Shown in pieces: positions 45,288 through 56,705 of a stretch of 64,000 bases of DNA (positions are counted from its first letter, which is position 1; each line of letters starts with the position of its first letter). The notes beneath the pieces were generated by a model. It was not told the DNA's origin, searched no databases, and was given only the letters and a program-made list of their open reading frames with translations. The stretch is taken from positions 38,745,135 through 38,809,134 of the forward strand of contig CM034300.1 of assembly GCA_019925795.1 (NCBI GenBank), given 5' to 3'. The position numbers were made by a program, and so were the translations under genes. The stretch comes from Dendrobium chrysotoxum (Eukaryota > Streptophyta > Magnoliopsida > Asparagales > Orchidaceae).

Positions 45288-47190
45288 GACACATATGGGA
45301 AATTTTTAGGCTCTCCCAATCCAAAGGAAAAGATAGGCTCAATTTGATTTAATCAATATACACGGATCATATCATCACTCAGCCGGTTTGAAGAAGAGAA
45401 ATCTAAAAAGATGTTATATTCCAAGCATGCGTGATAGAATGATGGAGGTGGCATCATCCATGTGATGCGAATGGATGAGATTTATAGCCTCTGAAGGATA
45501 GAGAGCTTACCCACCGATAAGGAACATAGTGATACACCAATACCACTAGCCTTTAATCCTAAATCTATAAGGGATGTAGCATTTTATGTATAATACTAAA
45601 ACCCACGATCTAACTAATGCAATCTGGGCTTATATCTTGCCTAAAAAAGAATGCCAGCTAAACCACCTAATTGCATAAAATCCATGCAATTCGGTCTTTA
45701 TGAAAGATGGGTAGGTGGCTGAGTTTTTGGAATCTAAGGCCGACGTCTATAGAAATCCCTAAGTGGCCTTGTACTTATGAATGGTGTTATGTGTCTAAAA
45801 TTAATGCAATTAAATTTTAATTTTAATTTATTTCTAATGGAATGTATGCTAGTTAAAATCTCCAAGTTATGAATGCATGAAATTTTAAAAAAGACTTATA
45901 AGAATATTTTTTTAGAAGACTAGGCTTTTCCAGGTTCAGCAACTCATCCTCATAGGTCATATTATCTGAACTATACCCTTAGGTAGGGAAGCATCTAAAG
46001 CAAGAAAAGAAAAGCAAGAAAAGAAAAGGCAATAATATGTATGCGACCCCAGATGGCCTCTGACATATTTCCCTACATCATTTTTCTTTCTAAGTTATTT
46101 GATTCCTAAAATTTTAATTTTAATTATGAGTAGAAATGTTTTATCCCTAAGAGCTTAGCAAAATTCAGCGCATGCACATGCAAGAAAGAAGCATATAAAA
46201 AGCATGCCATTTCTACTATGCAAACAAAGTAAATAATCAATCAAATCATAAATATCAACTACATCAAAATGTCTAAAGTCCATGACAAGGGCCATTTAAT
46301 ATAGAACTCAAAATGCTAAAAAGTAGTGGTGGCCATGCTCTACCGACAACAACCTAGATTCTGTTCTTATAGAATAATGTAAGTCTTAAAATAAGACATT
46401 TTAGTTTGATCATCATCTCCTTGATCCTTCTATTGGTCGCCTTCCTTCAGTCTTCTTGTAGTACATCATCAATTCCAAATGAAAGAAATTCCCTGCAAGG
46501 GACTTTCTTTTCTCTTTGGATCCCTAATATATTATTAAAATGCCTCATTTTATAGACTTTACAACTCTTATTCAAATTACATATCAAAAAGGAAAAGACT
46601 CGATACCCTCCATGTTAGTAAGCAATTTATATATAAACATCACATTCACAAAAATATTAGAATACTCATTTGTTCATTTTGAGCAACCTGCAAGCTTGAC
46701 CTTGCTTTTTTTTATTAAGGGGGTTGAGCATTCTAAAGCACCGGTAGAATTATATCAATTTATCACATTTAAATTTAGCCCCCCTTTTTATAGCCCTATA
46801 TAAGCATGGCCACCTGTAGAAAACATCATGAGCATTGAAATCGGTCCTAACCTATGGTAATCTATCATTTCTCATACCACAGAGAGAAGTAATCATCACA
46901 ATAATTATACAGAAAGCTAACATAATCCACAATAAATCAACCAGCACACATTTCACATACAAATCACCACATTAAAGAGGTAAAAAGAAATAAAATACCA
47001 TCCTAACCTAAAGCTAGAAGTCATGAGGTTTATTTCACCCTCCTTGGGGCTAACATAATAGCCTCGTAGGCTCGGGTTACCCAGTGGTAACCAATTTTGT
47101 TAAATTAATTTAGTTGGTTGAAAATTAAAGGTTGATAAATTAAATGATTTATTATCAGTTTAAGAGATTAATTTAATTAAATTTACTATC

Positions 47191-48344
47191 AACTGGTTCA
47201 TGGCATTGTGCCATCAGGCTCGAGGACTAGGCCTCCTTAGGACACTTAGCCCCGCAGCCTAAAGTTGTCCATCTTAGATACTAGATTGATATATTGAAAT
47301 TAAGAATTTTTATTTAGTTAAATCATTAATAATTGAATGATTTTAAAGTTTGGACACTCCATTAAATCCGTTCATGGCGTTGTACCGTCTAGCTTGAGGA
47401 GCAGGCCTCCTTAAGACACTTTTCCAGCCTGAAATAATCCATCCTAAAAAACTTCATATTTGGAGTGCTTGTTGTGTATTAAGGGGGTTGATAGATAGAT
47501 TTCAAATGGTTGATTTACAGTTTAATTAGATTTTAGGTGAGTTATAGGATTCTGAAATTTTTGGTTTTAATTAAACTCTTAATAAGTCTCTTAGTTTTGT
47601 TCACTTAGTGAATTAGATTCTAATTTATTCGCATTCAATATTAAAGATAATTTTGAGGTTAAGTATGCAATTAATTATGGGGAGATTTAATGAATTAGAG
47701 TTTGAATTTTAGAAATCTTTTCATCTAACATATTTTAATTTAAGTTTGTTATCTTGATTTATCTCATATTTTTCAAGTTTGGTTTTGTTGAAGGGTGATT
47801 AATATGTTAATTAGATTTAGTTCAAGTGTGTGTTCAAATCTTATATTTTAGTGATTATGCATATTGGTTATGGTTTTATTTATAAAGTTCAAGTATTTCC
47901 ATGCATTTGATTTAGATTATCACCGATTTTGTTGGAGTTTTCAATTATTGATTGATTATGATTAAGACTAGGCTAATAGTACATGTTAATCCTAGCTTTT
48001 CTATGTTTAATGTTCCTTTTCTAAAGAGTGTATGCATCCTAAGTCTATGTTCATTAAGACTCATCCTTAGTTTTTGTCGTTAAATGTTTCTAATGTTATA
48101 TGAAATGAAGGATATTATTTCTAACCCTTTGGACATACAGGAAAATGGGAATGGGTCTCAGGTTCCTAATAAATAAAAAAGAAAATCTAGAAAATGAATT
48201 TTTTACAAGGACATAAGGGGAGGGGATCGTACAACTAGAAGGGCTCCTGAGGGGCTTTCTAAGTTTTAAGAAAACTTACAACACCGGGGGCTATGACCCG
48301 GTGGTTCTACCCATAGCCTCCCCACCAGAATGAATGGGGGCGAC
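47191..48344 (-). other. G1 5' leader, LTR-proximal part
   Basis: No ORF. A diverged direct duplication lies here: TTCATGGCATTGTGCC at 47197 and TTCATGGCGTTGTACC at 47371, 174 bp apart, each followed by AGGCCTCCTTARGACACTT. Near the LTR edge is an inverted repeat, ACCGGG...CCCGGT (48270-48305). A primer-binding site could not be named with confidence. Confidence 0.5.
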
Positions 48345-51300
48345 TGATGCTTGTATCCATTTGTCCTAGCTCATTCGTCTAGATAGCTCCAATCACTCCT
48401 TGCTTTCCCAAAAGTTCCTCATAAAAGATAGAAAAGAAGGAAGATTGTATTGGAGCAAGTTAATAATTAATGAAAGTATAATTGAAAAATAAATATATTT
48501 AAATACAAATGTACCTTTTTTAGGCTTGCACATTGGCTTTATCATTTGCCTCTTAGAATTTTAGATTTTGAAAGCATTTCATACATATTTTTATCTCAAG
48601 GCACAAGTAGTAAAAGAAATATTAGAAGGAGAACAGAGAGGGGTAGGAGAGGAAGAGAGAAATTGCTTTCTTTCCAAAAGTTCCACTTTCCCACAATCAT
48701 CCAACAAAACTCAAGCTTCCAACGTACCTACTTGCTCTAACACATAATATGTATCACTTTCAAACATAACCAAATCATTTCTTGTTAAACCCAAAGCATG
48801 CTCAAGATTGAAAACACAAGGCACCATGAAAGTTTTCTAACACAATTGCCAATATTGCTTTTACATAAAATTCAAGCAAGTACAGAAGAAATGAAATTCA
48901 AGAAAACATAAAAGCACCTCAAAATCAGCTAATTCGTTATAGATAAATATGCCTCCAGTAGCATAAGTAACATAACTTTGAGTCTATGAAACATGTGATT
49001 GCTCTCCAATGAATTTCCAACCTTCTCATTACATACCACCAAGAGTCCAAAAGAAGCTTTTAATATAAACTTGGAAACTCACTTTTGCGTCAAATATTCC
49101 ATGCTTTGCCAAAAAAATTATAACCAATAATGCATTTTTGACTTATGATAACTCATCAAGCCTTCTCTAATAACTAAGAAGTATCTCCTTCAAATCAACG
49201 GGTATGGATAAAATTCAAGGAATAACAAAACTTCATAAGCATAAAGAAACACCCACAATGTCGAAATCCATAGAGAACAAAGTCCAAAACAGCCCATGGA
49301 ATGTAAAAAATCTATTTTGATGCTTATGTTGAGTGGGAGATTGAATAAAATCAATGATTCGCAAACTGCTTTCCAAAACTCATAAAATTTTGTAACATAG
49401 AGCAACATCATGAAGCCCTCCAACATAAAGCAAACTTTAAAACTATCCAATGCAAGATATTTCCCAACATAAAACCACTTTTAAAGTTTGAAGAGAACTA
49501 TTCTAACAAGAAAAATATATGACTTTGTGTTGAATCAAATTGAACTTGCAAATGAATCATAAAACATATAAAAGTTTTTCGATCTCATTGAGATATATCA
49601 AGCAACCATGAATATATATAGAAGGAAGTTATAAAAAAAATCTTTGTGCTCATCCATTTTCATTAATTCTCATTGAATCCATCTTGTAGTGACAAAACAT
49701 AAACCACACAAGGCTCATTTCATAAGAGTAAATTATGAAACAGATGATACAAGCATGTAAACAACCTATGACTAGCCTTCATTTATGGCATGAACAAAAC
49801 TATAAAAGCATGGAATTCTCATGTCTATAGCTCTCGTATGAAGCTCTAATGCAAATAAAGCCACTAACTCTCAAAATATTTACTTTCAAATTTATCGCTA
49901 AAACCAAGTATCGACAAAGCTTGAATAAACCAATCAAAGGGAAATCTCTGAGGTTTTTTTTATTATGAGAATCCAAGCAAACTACCCACTATTCAATGTA
50001 ATGTTGGTATTCATAAGCACATTCCAAAAAGCCACCACTCATAGGAATATCTCTTGTTAACAAAGCCAATCATAGAAACCAAAATCTATAAGCTACCTTC
50101 CTTCCAATCATTGAAATATTTTTTGCCAAGACTTTAAATGAAGAGTACAATCTAATGACATGGTAAAGAGTATCACATTCATTTATAGTTTTCTTAAAAA
50201 AATCTCTAAGAGAATAAGATGAAAATTGAACAAGAATCCTTACGCGTTCTTTTCTAAGAGAATTAATGAATCTTTAACTTAAAATGTGGGCATGATTCCA
50301 AAAACTTAGACATACATGTAACCTTTCGAAATAACCTGATAAAAGCATTTTTTTCTTTAAACACAAATCATAAATGAATGCCATAAGGTAAGCTCATAAG
50401 GACTTTCCAATAGATTTTTATGACAGTGCTAATGAATGAAGTATAAGTGTAAATGATAGAAATATTAATCTAGATATATATAATTTTTATTACAGGGCGT
50501 TCTAACTTAATCACATCCCAAACCACCTCTCTTAGGGTATTGGGACCAACTCCACATAAAGCATGAATGATGGAGGATGCATTCTATGAATAATCAAGAA
50601 TAATTTATATGGAGCCACTTCAATATTTCCAACAATACTAAAAAGGTATGCAAATGACTAAGTGCTTCTAACTATATTACACATAGTTTTGCTAGAAGAA
50701 CATCGTGGTATTTTTTTTTGAAACATTTCATCAAATAGTTAATATACAAGAACAAAAATCTAGATGAATAAATCAATAATAACATCATATTTCTATAATT
50801 ACACCCCAACCGTATAATGAAATAAGCCTCACATGCATACTTAATTAACATTACCATGAGGGGTACCTAGAGAAATTTTATATTATTCTTAAGTTGTCAT
50901 GCCAAAACTATGAGAAATAAGATTCTATCAAATCATTCAAACACAAGCAGAGCACAAGTGGCAAAAGCATCCAAATAAGTTAGCATACAACATTGCACCC
51001 TTTTATCATCTCTAAAAAAATCATCAAAGGGAGCAAGAAGGAACCAGACAAGAATCTTCCTCTTATTTAATGTGAAATAAAAGCTTTAACTCATTCAAAT
51101 CAAGGAAATCCTTCAAACAATGAATCTCCTTACAGGGAAATCTCTTTCAATAGAACATGAATCTATTACTATTACTGATTATGCTTTCCAAAGCCTTAAA
51201 GGCAAAATGAGGGTAGCCACCTTCTCAAGTGCAAATGAAAGGAATAAACTAAAAGAAGAACTGAATAATGTGAAAGATGTGCATAGAATAATCTCATCTT

Positions 51301-51540
51301 TAAAGAAAATGAAAGAAGCCGTCATACTTAAACATAAAGGAAAACCCAATGTAAGGATATTCAATATCATCTCTCAAATCAACTAGTATATGCATTTAAC
51401 GAATTAAAACCCAACAAGTGAAAAAAAGAAGGACAAGAGAAATAATGGGGATCTCTTCATCAAAACCTAACATAGATCAAACTATTTGATGCTTTCATAT
51501 TACTATTGCATCCATACTTTCAAATAACCTCACCTTACAA

Positions 51541-51690
51541 GAAGAAGAAGGAGGGGAAGAATGAGGGAAAATATGGAGAAGAAGGAGAAGAAAAAGGAAG
51601 GGGAAGAAGAGAAGAGTAAGAAAAAAATTTGGAGGAAAGGGAAGGCGAAGAAGGAGAAGAAGAAGAGATGGAAAGGAAAGAAAGGAAGTA
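51541..51690 (+). repeat. GA-rich polypurine tract, second LTR copy
   Basis: GAAGAAGAAGGAGGGGAAG-type sequence, about 150 bp, counterpart of 1443-1565 with different length. Confidence 0.8.
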
Positions 51691-51711
51691 AGATGAGGTA
51701 TACCTGTGGCT

Positions 51712-51716
51712 AGAAA
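51712..51716. repeat. Left target-site duplication AGAAA of E3
   Basis: AGAAA directly before TGAAAGTTCG at 51717, repeated exactly at 63262-63266. The uninterrupted G1 3' LTR has one copy of this place at about 1583 (TATAAATTAGC). Confidence 0.93.
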
Positions 51717-52396
51717 TGAAAGTTCGATAGGGATGTTAAGCCCTGATGAACTAGTCCCGAGGCTAACCAAGAGGGGGGGGGGGTGAATTGGTTATTTAAA
51801 AAATCGAGAGCAACAGCAAAAATCTTTTCTATGATATGCAGCAAAAACAAGTAAATACTCAAACAAATAGATTAAACACAAATTTCACCCAAGCAGATAA
51901 TCACAAAAAAATTAAAGTGCAAAAAGTAATCAGAAAGAACACACCAGAATTTTATAATGGTTCGGTCAACTTGACCTACGTCCACTCCCCGGAGCCTCCC
52001 CTCTGGGTATTGCACTAACTCAAAGTGTCTCTCCTTTTACTCCCACAGCAAGGCAGAGAAGCCTGTACAAAAACCTCCTTTCCACCGACACGGTGAGGCA
52101 GAGAACCCAACCTCCTTTTGCTTCCTCCTAGTAGAGAACCTCGGACTCCTTTCGCTTCCTCCTGAAGCGGGCAGAGAACCCCGGATCCTCTTGCGAACGA
52201 TCCTCTCACAAAGAACACCAACACGACGAAAGACGATGAGCAGAGAAGTCGACTCTGATCCTTGCTTGGAGAAACCTTCGTGAACCCCTCACGAACTCCC
52301 CCTCACAAGATCCTCTCTCTCTCCCAAACTCTCTCTCTCTAGGGTTTCTCTGGAAAGGTAAGTGGTAAAAGATTTTTCTTGTTGAAAGGAAAAGAT

Positions 52397-52404
52397 CTTT
52401 TATA
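52397..52404 (-). promoter_or_regulatory. TATA box TATAAAAG, E3 3' LTR
   Basis: CTTTTATA on the plus strand, in GAGCCCTCCTATAAAAGATC context on the minus strand. A GA-rich leader with AAACCCTAGAGAG lies downstream. The same box is present in the 5' LTR. Confidence 0.65.
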
Positions 52405-52439
52405 GGAGGGCTCAAAATTTTTTCTAAATCTCAACTGGT

Positions 52440-53125
52440 CGGCCAAGATCATCAAGGATGATCGATAGATCATCCTGTACGATCAGTTAAAAATCAGCTG
52501 TTTCAGCCTGGACGATCTGGCTCTTCTGGATGATCAGTGGAAAAAGTTGTTCATATCATCCAGAACGATTTTGCGATCGTCCGGGATGATTAGTGTAAAT
52601 TCAAGAATTTTATCCAAAAGACCACTCTGGTCGTCCAGAAAAACTGGCACAGGATGACCCAAAAATGACTTAATCATCCAGGACGATACGGATATCGTCC
52701 TGTATGATTAGTTCAAAAAGTGCCCAAATCGTCCTGAGCACCGCTCTGGACGTACAGCTAAAACACACTAGACGATCATGATCGTCCAGGATGATCATAT
52801 CATCCAGGACGATATGATCGTATCAATCAAATGTTAATTGCTTTCCTTAATTACTAGGCTAATTTAGGCATGATTGTACAGTATCGTCCAGGATGATACA
52901 CGTATCGTCTAGGACGATCAGACCAAATATCTTAAAATAAAAACTTGCCTAACTTGATCTGGCGGCTGAGAATTTTTGATTTGAGCATATCGTCCCGTAT
53001 GATGTCGAGATCATCCAGGATGATCTACTTAATCAGACAGACTTAACTTGGTCACCCTGATTAGGGTTTCTGTTTTTACTTGATCATCCAGGATGATGTG
53101 AATATCGTCCCGGATGATCTGAATA
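52440..53125. repeat. Palindrome array (E3 3' LTR)
   Basis: ATCGTCCAGGACGAT-family dyads, about half with a CpG lost (ATCATCCAGGATGAT), for example at 52449, 52676, 52784, 52882, 52995 and 53083. Confidence 0.87.
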
Positions 53126-53340
53126 AAAAATTGAACAAAAACTCTAATTCACTCAAGCTCTCCCCTTGAGTGTGTGTGTGCAAGGTTACTTAGCTAGGGG
53201 ATCAATTACATTATAATTGACTTAAGAAAAGGAAAATAGTACACTTAGATACACTTGGACCCGATCTTGAGTTGGCTTGAGTTGCTCGTGATCTTTTGTG
53301 CCTGAAACGGGTTAGCCAAGCAAAATATATTAGAAACATG

Positions 53341-53396
53341 TTTGTCATCATCAAAACCAGATTTGCAACAATCTCCCCCTTTTTGATGATGGCAAA
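53341..53396 (-). promoter_or_regulatory. E3 polypurine tract and stem-loop
   Basis: The arms TTTGTCATCATCAAAA (53341-53356) and TTTTGATGATGGCAAA (53381-53396) flank a 24-nt loop that holds the LTR end (53370) and ATCTCCCCCT, which is AGGGGGAGAT on the minus strand. Arm and loop lengths equal those of E1. Confidence 0.85.
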
Positions 53397-53657
53397 CATA
53401 TGTGCAGTAGTTTGAAAAATAAAATAAGTAGGAGATCGAAAAATAATTTTTTTTTTCCAAATTTCATTGATCAACCAGAATAGTACAGGAAACACAACTA
53501 CAAAATATAACAAGAACAAAAACTAGTACGACCAAAATCAAGAACAAAAGCTACTACAACTGACTCTCCCTTTTGACATCACAAAAAGGAGGAGGGCAAA
53601 CAGAAACACAGAAACAACAGTACAAACAGTAGAAAAAAATAGCTACAAAACATAACA

Positions 53658-54797
53658 CTAAAATGGAGGCGGATCCTGATCAAAAGGAGGAGGTGGCTGT
53701 GGTGGTGGGAAGTAACTATGGATGGCGACGAAGTGTGCTCCAATCCAGGCAATATCCTGGTCATGCTGCAGTTGTTGCTGAGCAGCATACTCAGAAAAGC
53801 GCTGCAGGTCCTCAGCGTGCCGCTGCTCCTGGGCAGCAACATAGGAGTCGAATCTGGCATCCCACTGATCAAAGCGCTGCACCAGATGGTCAAAAAGAGA
53901 AGCGATGCGAAGGGGAGCATGTGCATCTAGTGCAGCAGGAACGGGAATAGCTTCTCCCTCTTCCTCCTCAACATCCGGGGCGGGCCCCGGATGTAGTCGG
54001 GTGCTGTGTAGGACATGGAATGAATTATTTGTGAAGAAGAAAGGAGGGACATCAGGAGGGACTTGATACTGGAGGTCATATTTGGTTTCTAAGGCATATG
54101 CAATGATATGACCTAAAGCTAGATTTGGACGACGTCTATGACCCAGATCCCTAATAGTGGTGAGGTGCTCGATGTATTTGATAAGAAGGTAAGTGGCATT
54201 AAAGTCCCGGTGGGCCAAGATATAATATGTGGTCACAGACAATAGGGGGGAGATGTGAATTCGATCCCCAACCTTTGGGATGACGGAGGAACGAAAGACG
54301 TGCTGAATGGTCCGTGCATCCTTAAGGAGGGAAGTGGAAGCATTGTTGTGGTAGGGTGCATTCATATTTTGAAGAAAGTGATTGGCGACACTCCAATCAT
54401 AGTCAGGGTCAGTAATAAGAGTGTGGATTTTGTCGCCAGTCACAGAAAGTTGAAGGATGTTGTGAAAGTCTTATGCAGTGAGTTCCATGGGACGTTGATT
54501 GACATAGGAGCGGAGAGTGGAATAATCAGCAGAAATGTGTAGATTGGCAAAGAAAACTTGAAGAAGTTCAAGGCTGAATGGAAAGGCTAGGGTAAGGATG
54601 AAAGTGAGGGAGGTGTGTGCGAAAGGATTAAGAACAGGATAGGTAAGGGTGCGGGGGTTTACTATTTTTGACTGCGTGATCCCCACTTCACGATAACGCT
54701 CGAAGGCAGCCTGATCGGCTGCATTGGAAAAGCGGGGATCAACATTCCCCCACGAGGAACTCGTACCCTTTTGCCTAGAACGCTTCCCGCCAGCCAT
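53658..54797 (-). pseudogene. E3 ORF3: plant transposon protein-like, after pol
   Basis: 380 codons in one frame from MAGGKRSRQK to the stop at 53658, with one internal TAA at 54473-54471. The N-terminal 270 residues (FSNAADQAAFERYREVGI, then HTSLTFILTLAFPFSLELL, then FRSSVIPKVGDRIHISPLLS and LGHIIAYAL) resemble the 'putative plant transposon protein' domain seen downstream of pol in plant retroelements. The C-terminal part is acidic (DVEEEEGEAI), then Gln/His-rich helical (QEQRHAEDLQRFSEYAAQQQ), then proline-rich (PPPQPPPP). I see no transmembrane segment or envelope feature, so I do not call it env. Function unknown. Confidence 0.82.
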
Positions 54798-54869
54798 TAG
54801 AAAGCACAAGTGAGGGAGAGTGGAAGGAGAAGTGTGGAAAAAATTGAAGAAATCGGTTGTTTAAATAGA

Positions 54870-55410
54870 AGTCAGCCGGATCGTCCCGTACGATCGTGAG
54901 ATCATCCAGGATGATATGAGCATTTATGACGGCCAGGATGATTGGTTAAAAAGGCCGTCTGATTGTCCAGGATGATTAGAGATCATCCAGGATGATTAGA
55001 CACATGCGATCATCCCGAGGAGTCAGGCCGGACGACCGTTGATGAAAAGTATCATCCAGGATGATTAGGTGGATCGTCCAGGACGATATGCAATAAATAT
55101 GTTGGACGGGCTGAATTTGAATCATCCAGCTGCTGACACATGAATCGTCCAGGACGATGTGGTGAATCGTCTAGGATGATGACCAATAATTGGCGCATGC
55201 TCAGTCGTCCGATCAGATCAGGAAGATATGGATCATATCGTCCAGGATGATGTAAGGATCGTCCAGGAAGATCACCAATAATTGGTTTTCCTTAGCCGTA
55301 TGATCAGATTGGGGATGATTTTGAATTGATTGTCCAGGATGATGTTTGGATCGTCCAGGATGAAGAAGATCATCCAGGACGATCTATGGATCGTCCAGGA
55401 AAACAAGAAA
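54870..55410. repeat. Palindrome cluster inside E3, upstream of ORF3
   Basis: At least ten ATCGTCCAGGACGAT/ATCATCCAGGATGAT dyads (54880, 54899, 54986, 55047, 55073, 55145, 55168, 55238, 55347, 55369) lie between pol and the ORF3 start. They are the same motif as in the LTRs but outside the LTR. Confidence 0.87.
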
Positions 55411-56705
55411 AGGATGGAGGATGGAGATAAACGATCAAAATCCCAAAAACACAACTATTAAAAAGAAAAACCAAAACCAAATGAAATAAAATGGGAAATG
55501 AGAACACAAAAGCAACGATTTTTTTTTGATCAAGCTGCTCCAGTAAATCAGAATTTTTCTTTGATTTTAGATCCAAAAACTAATAAGAAGATGATTTACA
55601 GTGCTGAAATCTAGAAAAAGTTGGAAAAATTAACTTTCGTAACTCCCACCTCGGGCACCTTATAGATGCAAATCTCTTTCAAAACAAAAATCCAATTCAT
55701 AAGAAAAGAAATTAGATTCAAAAAGAGATTCTTTCAAGCCTCGTTCCAGAAAAATATCTGATATAATAGTGTTACAAAGTCATAAATCAGAAATCAGGAT
55801 TTTCAAACACAAGCTTTTGAAAATATTAAGTGGCGCACGGATTTTTCTAAGATATTTAACGATCTGAAAGGAAAGAAAGCTTAGTTTGGGTTTATTTTGT
55901 GCCTCTTTTTCAATTTGTTTGGTGCTTTGCACATCTATTAATTTTTGATACACTTTGTGTATCTTTTAGTTTGGCGACATTTCGTATCTTTTTAGCTTTG
56001 GGCTCATTTGTGCCTCTTTTTCAATTTATTCGGTGCACTGTGCATCTTTTGTAACATTTCTCTCTCTCAAAATCGTTAAAGCATCTCAGCTGTAAAGTTA
56101 TCTTCCAGACATAGGAGACGCTCTCCACAATAAAGAAGAGTAATTCACAAAACAAAAACCATACGTCATATGATAAGTGCAATCACTTGGTTTAGAAAAG
56201 CATAATAATGACTCAAGACTTTGAAAACACTATTCATATGAGGTAGATTACTGTAGGAAGATAAAATAAATCTCTATTTCAAAAACTAATATTTTAATTT
56301 TGAAGAGGATATTTATCCAAAAAAATAATACACCAGCAAAGGAGTTAGAGGAAGAGAAACAATCATCAATGTTTCTTCCCTTTAACAGATCCAGTAGAAT
56401 CAATCACTGCTTACCAGCTTCCAAAAAAAAATAAGGTAAAACTCTTAGTCAGAAATCCAGTTTATCAGAAGTAGCGAGCAGTGATTGGATTTTAAAAAGT
56501 ATAAAATAGCAGATAAAAGAGATAACCAGTAAATAAAAATAGGTAGAAAGTTATATCAATATAAATACTCAAATCAACCTAACATGAAGGCTAACAAAAA
56601 AATCAGCAGAAGATAAACAAAAAAATAACAAAAAGTAAATAATTAAATCAAACAGCTAACTAACAGAAGTAGAATAAAAACCAGAGAAATCAGAAATCAT
56701 CAAAA
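55411..56705 (-). other. E3 spacer between pol and the palindrome cluster
   Basis: No ORF of note. Parallel to 16621-17830 of E1. Contains the hairpin cluster 55921-56046. Confidence 0.65.
55921..56046 (-). repeat. Cluster of short hairpins (E3)
   Basis: GGTGCTTTGCACATC (55921), GATACACTTTGTGTATC (55947), GGCGACATTTCGTATC (55973) and GGTGCACTGTGCATC (56032). These are positional partners of the E1 cluster at 17325-17446. Confidence 0.7.

Larger units (their letters stand above)
43149..47190 (-). mobile_element. Alpha: inverted relative of beta, interrupted by solo LTR E4
   Basis: From 43149 (CATAGACC, equivalent to the beta terminus TGTGGACC on its minus strand) the plus strand follows the minus strand of beta from 26311 down to about 24125, with E4 removed. 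Clear similarity stops near 47020. A weaker match runs to about 47190, where TATCAAC resembles the other beta end. Alpha lacks the equivalent of the beta 5' part (palindromes, GC and AT blocks, 167-bp repeat). The right boundary and target duplication are unresolved. A 62-codon minus ORF at 43158-43346 is antisense noise. Confidence 0.62.
51717..53370 (-). repeat. E3 3' LTR
   Basis: 1654 bp, TGAAAGTTCG to TTTGCAACA on the plus strand. Tandem 41-bp block at 52040-52200, TATAAAAG on the minus strand at 52404-52397, palindromes at 52440-53125. Confidence 0.94.

Noticed and set aside
53663..53950. Plus-strand ORFs of 70-95 codons
   Set aside because: Antisense of E3 ORF3.
53658..54797. Calling ORF3 an envelope protein
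   Set aside because: The position matches env-like ORFs of some Sireviruses, but no signal peptide, transmembrane helix or cleavage motif is visible.
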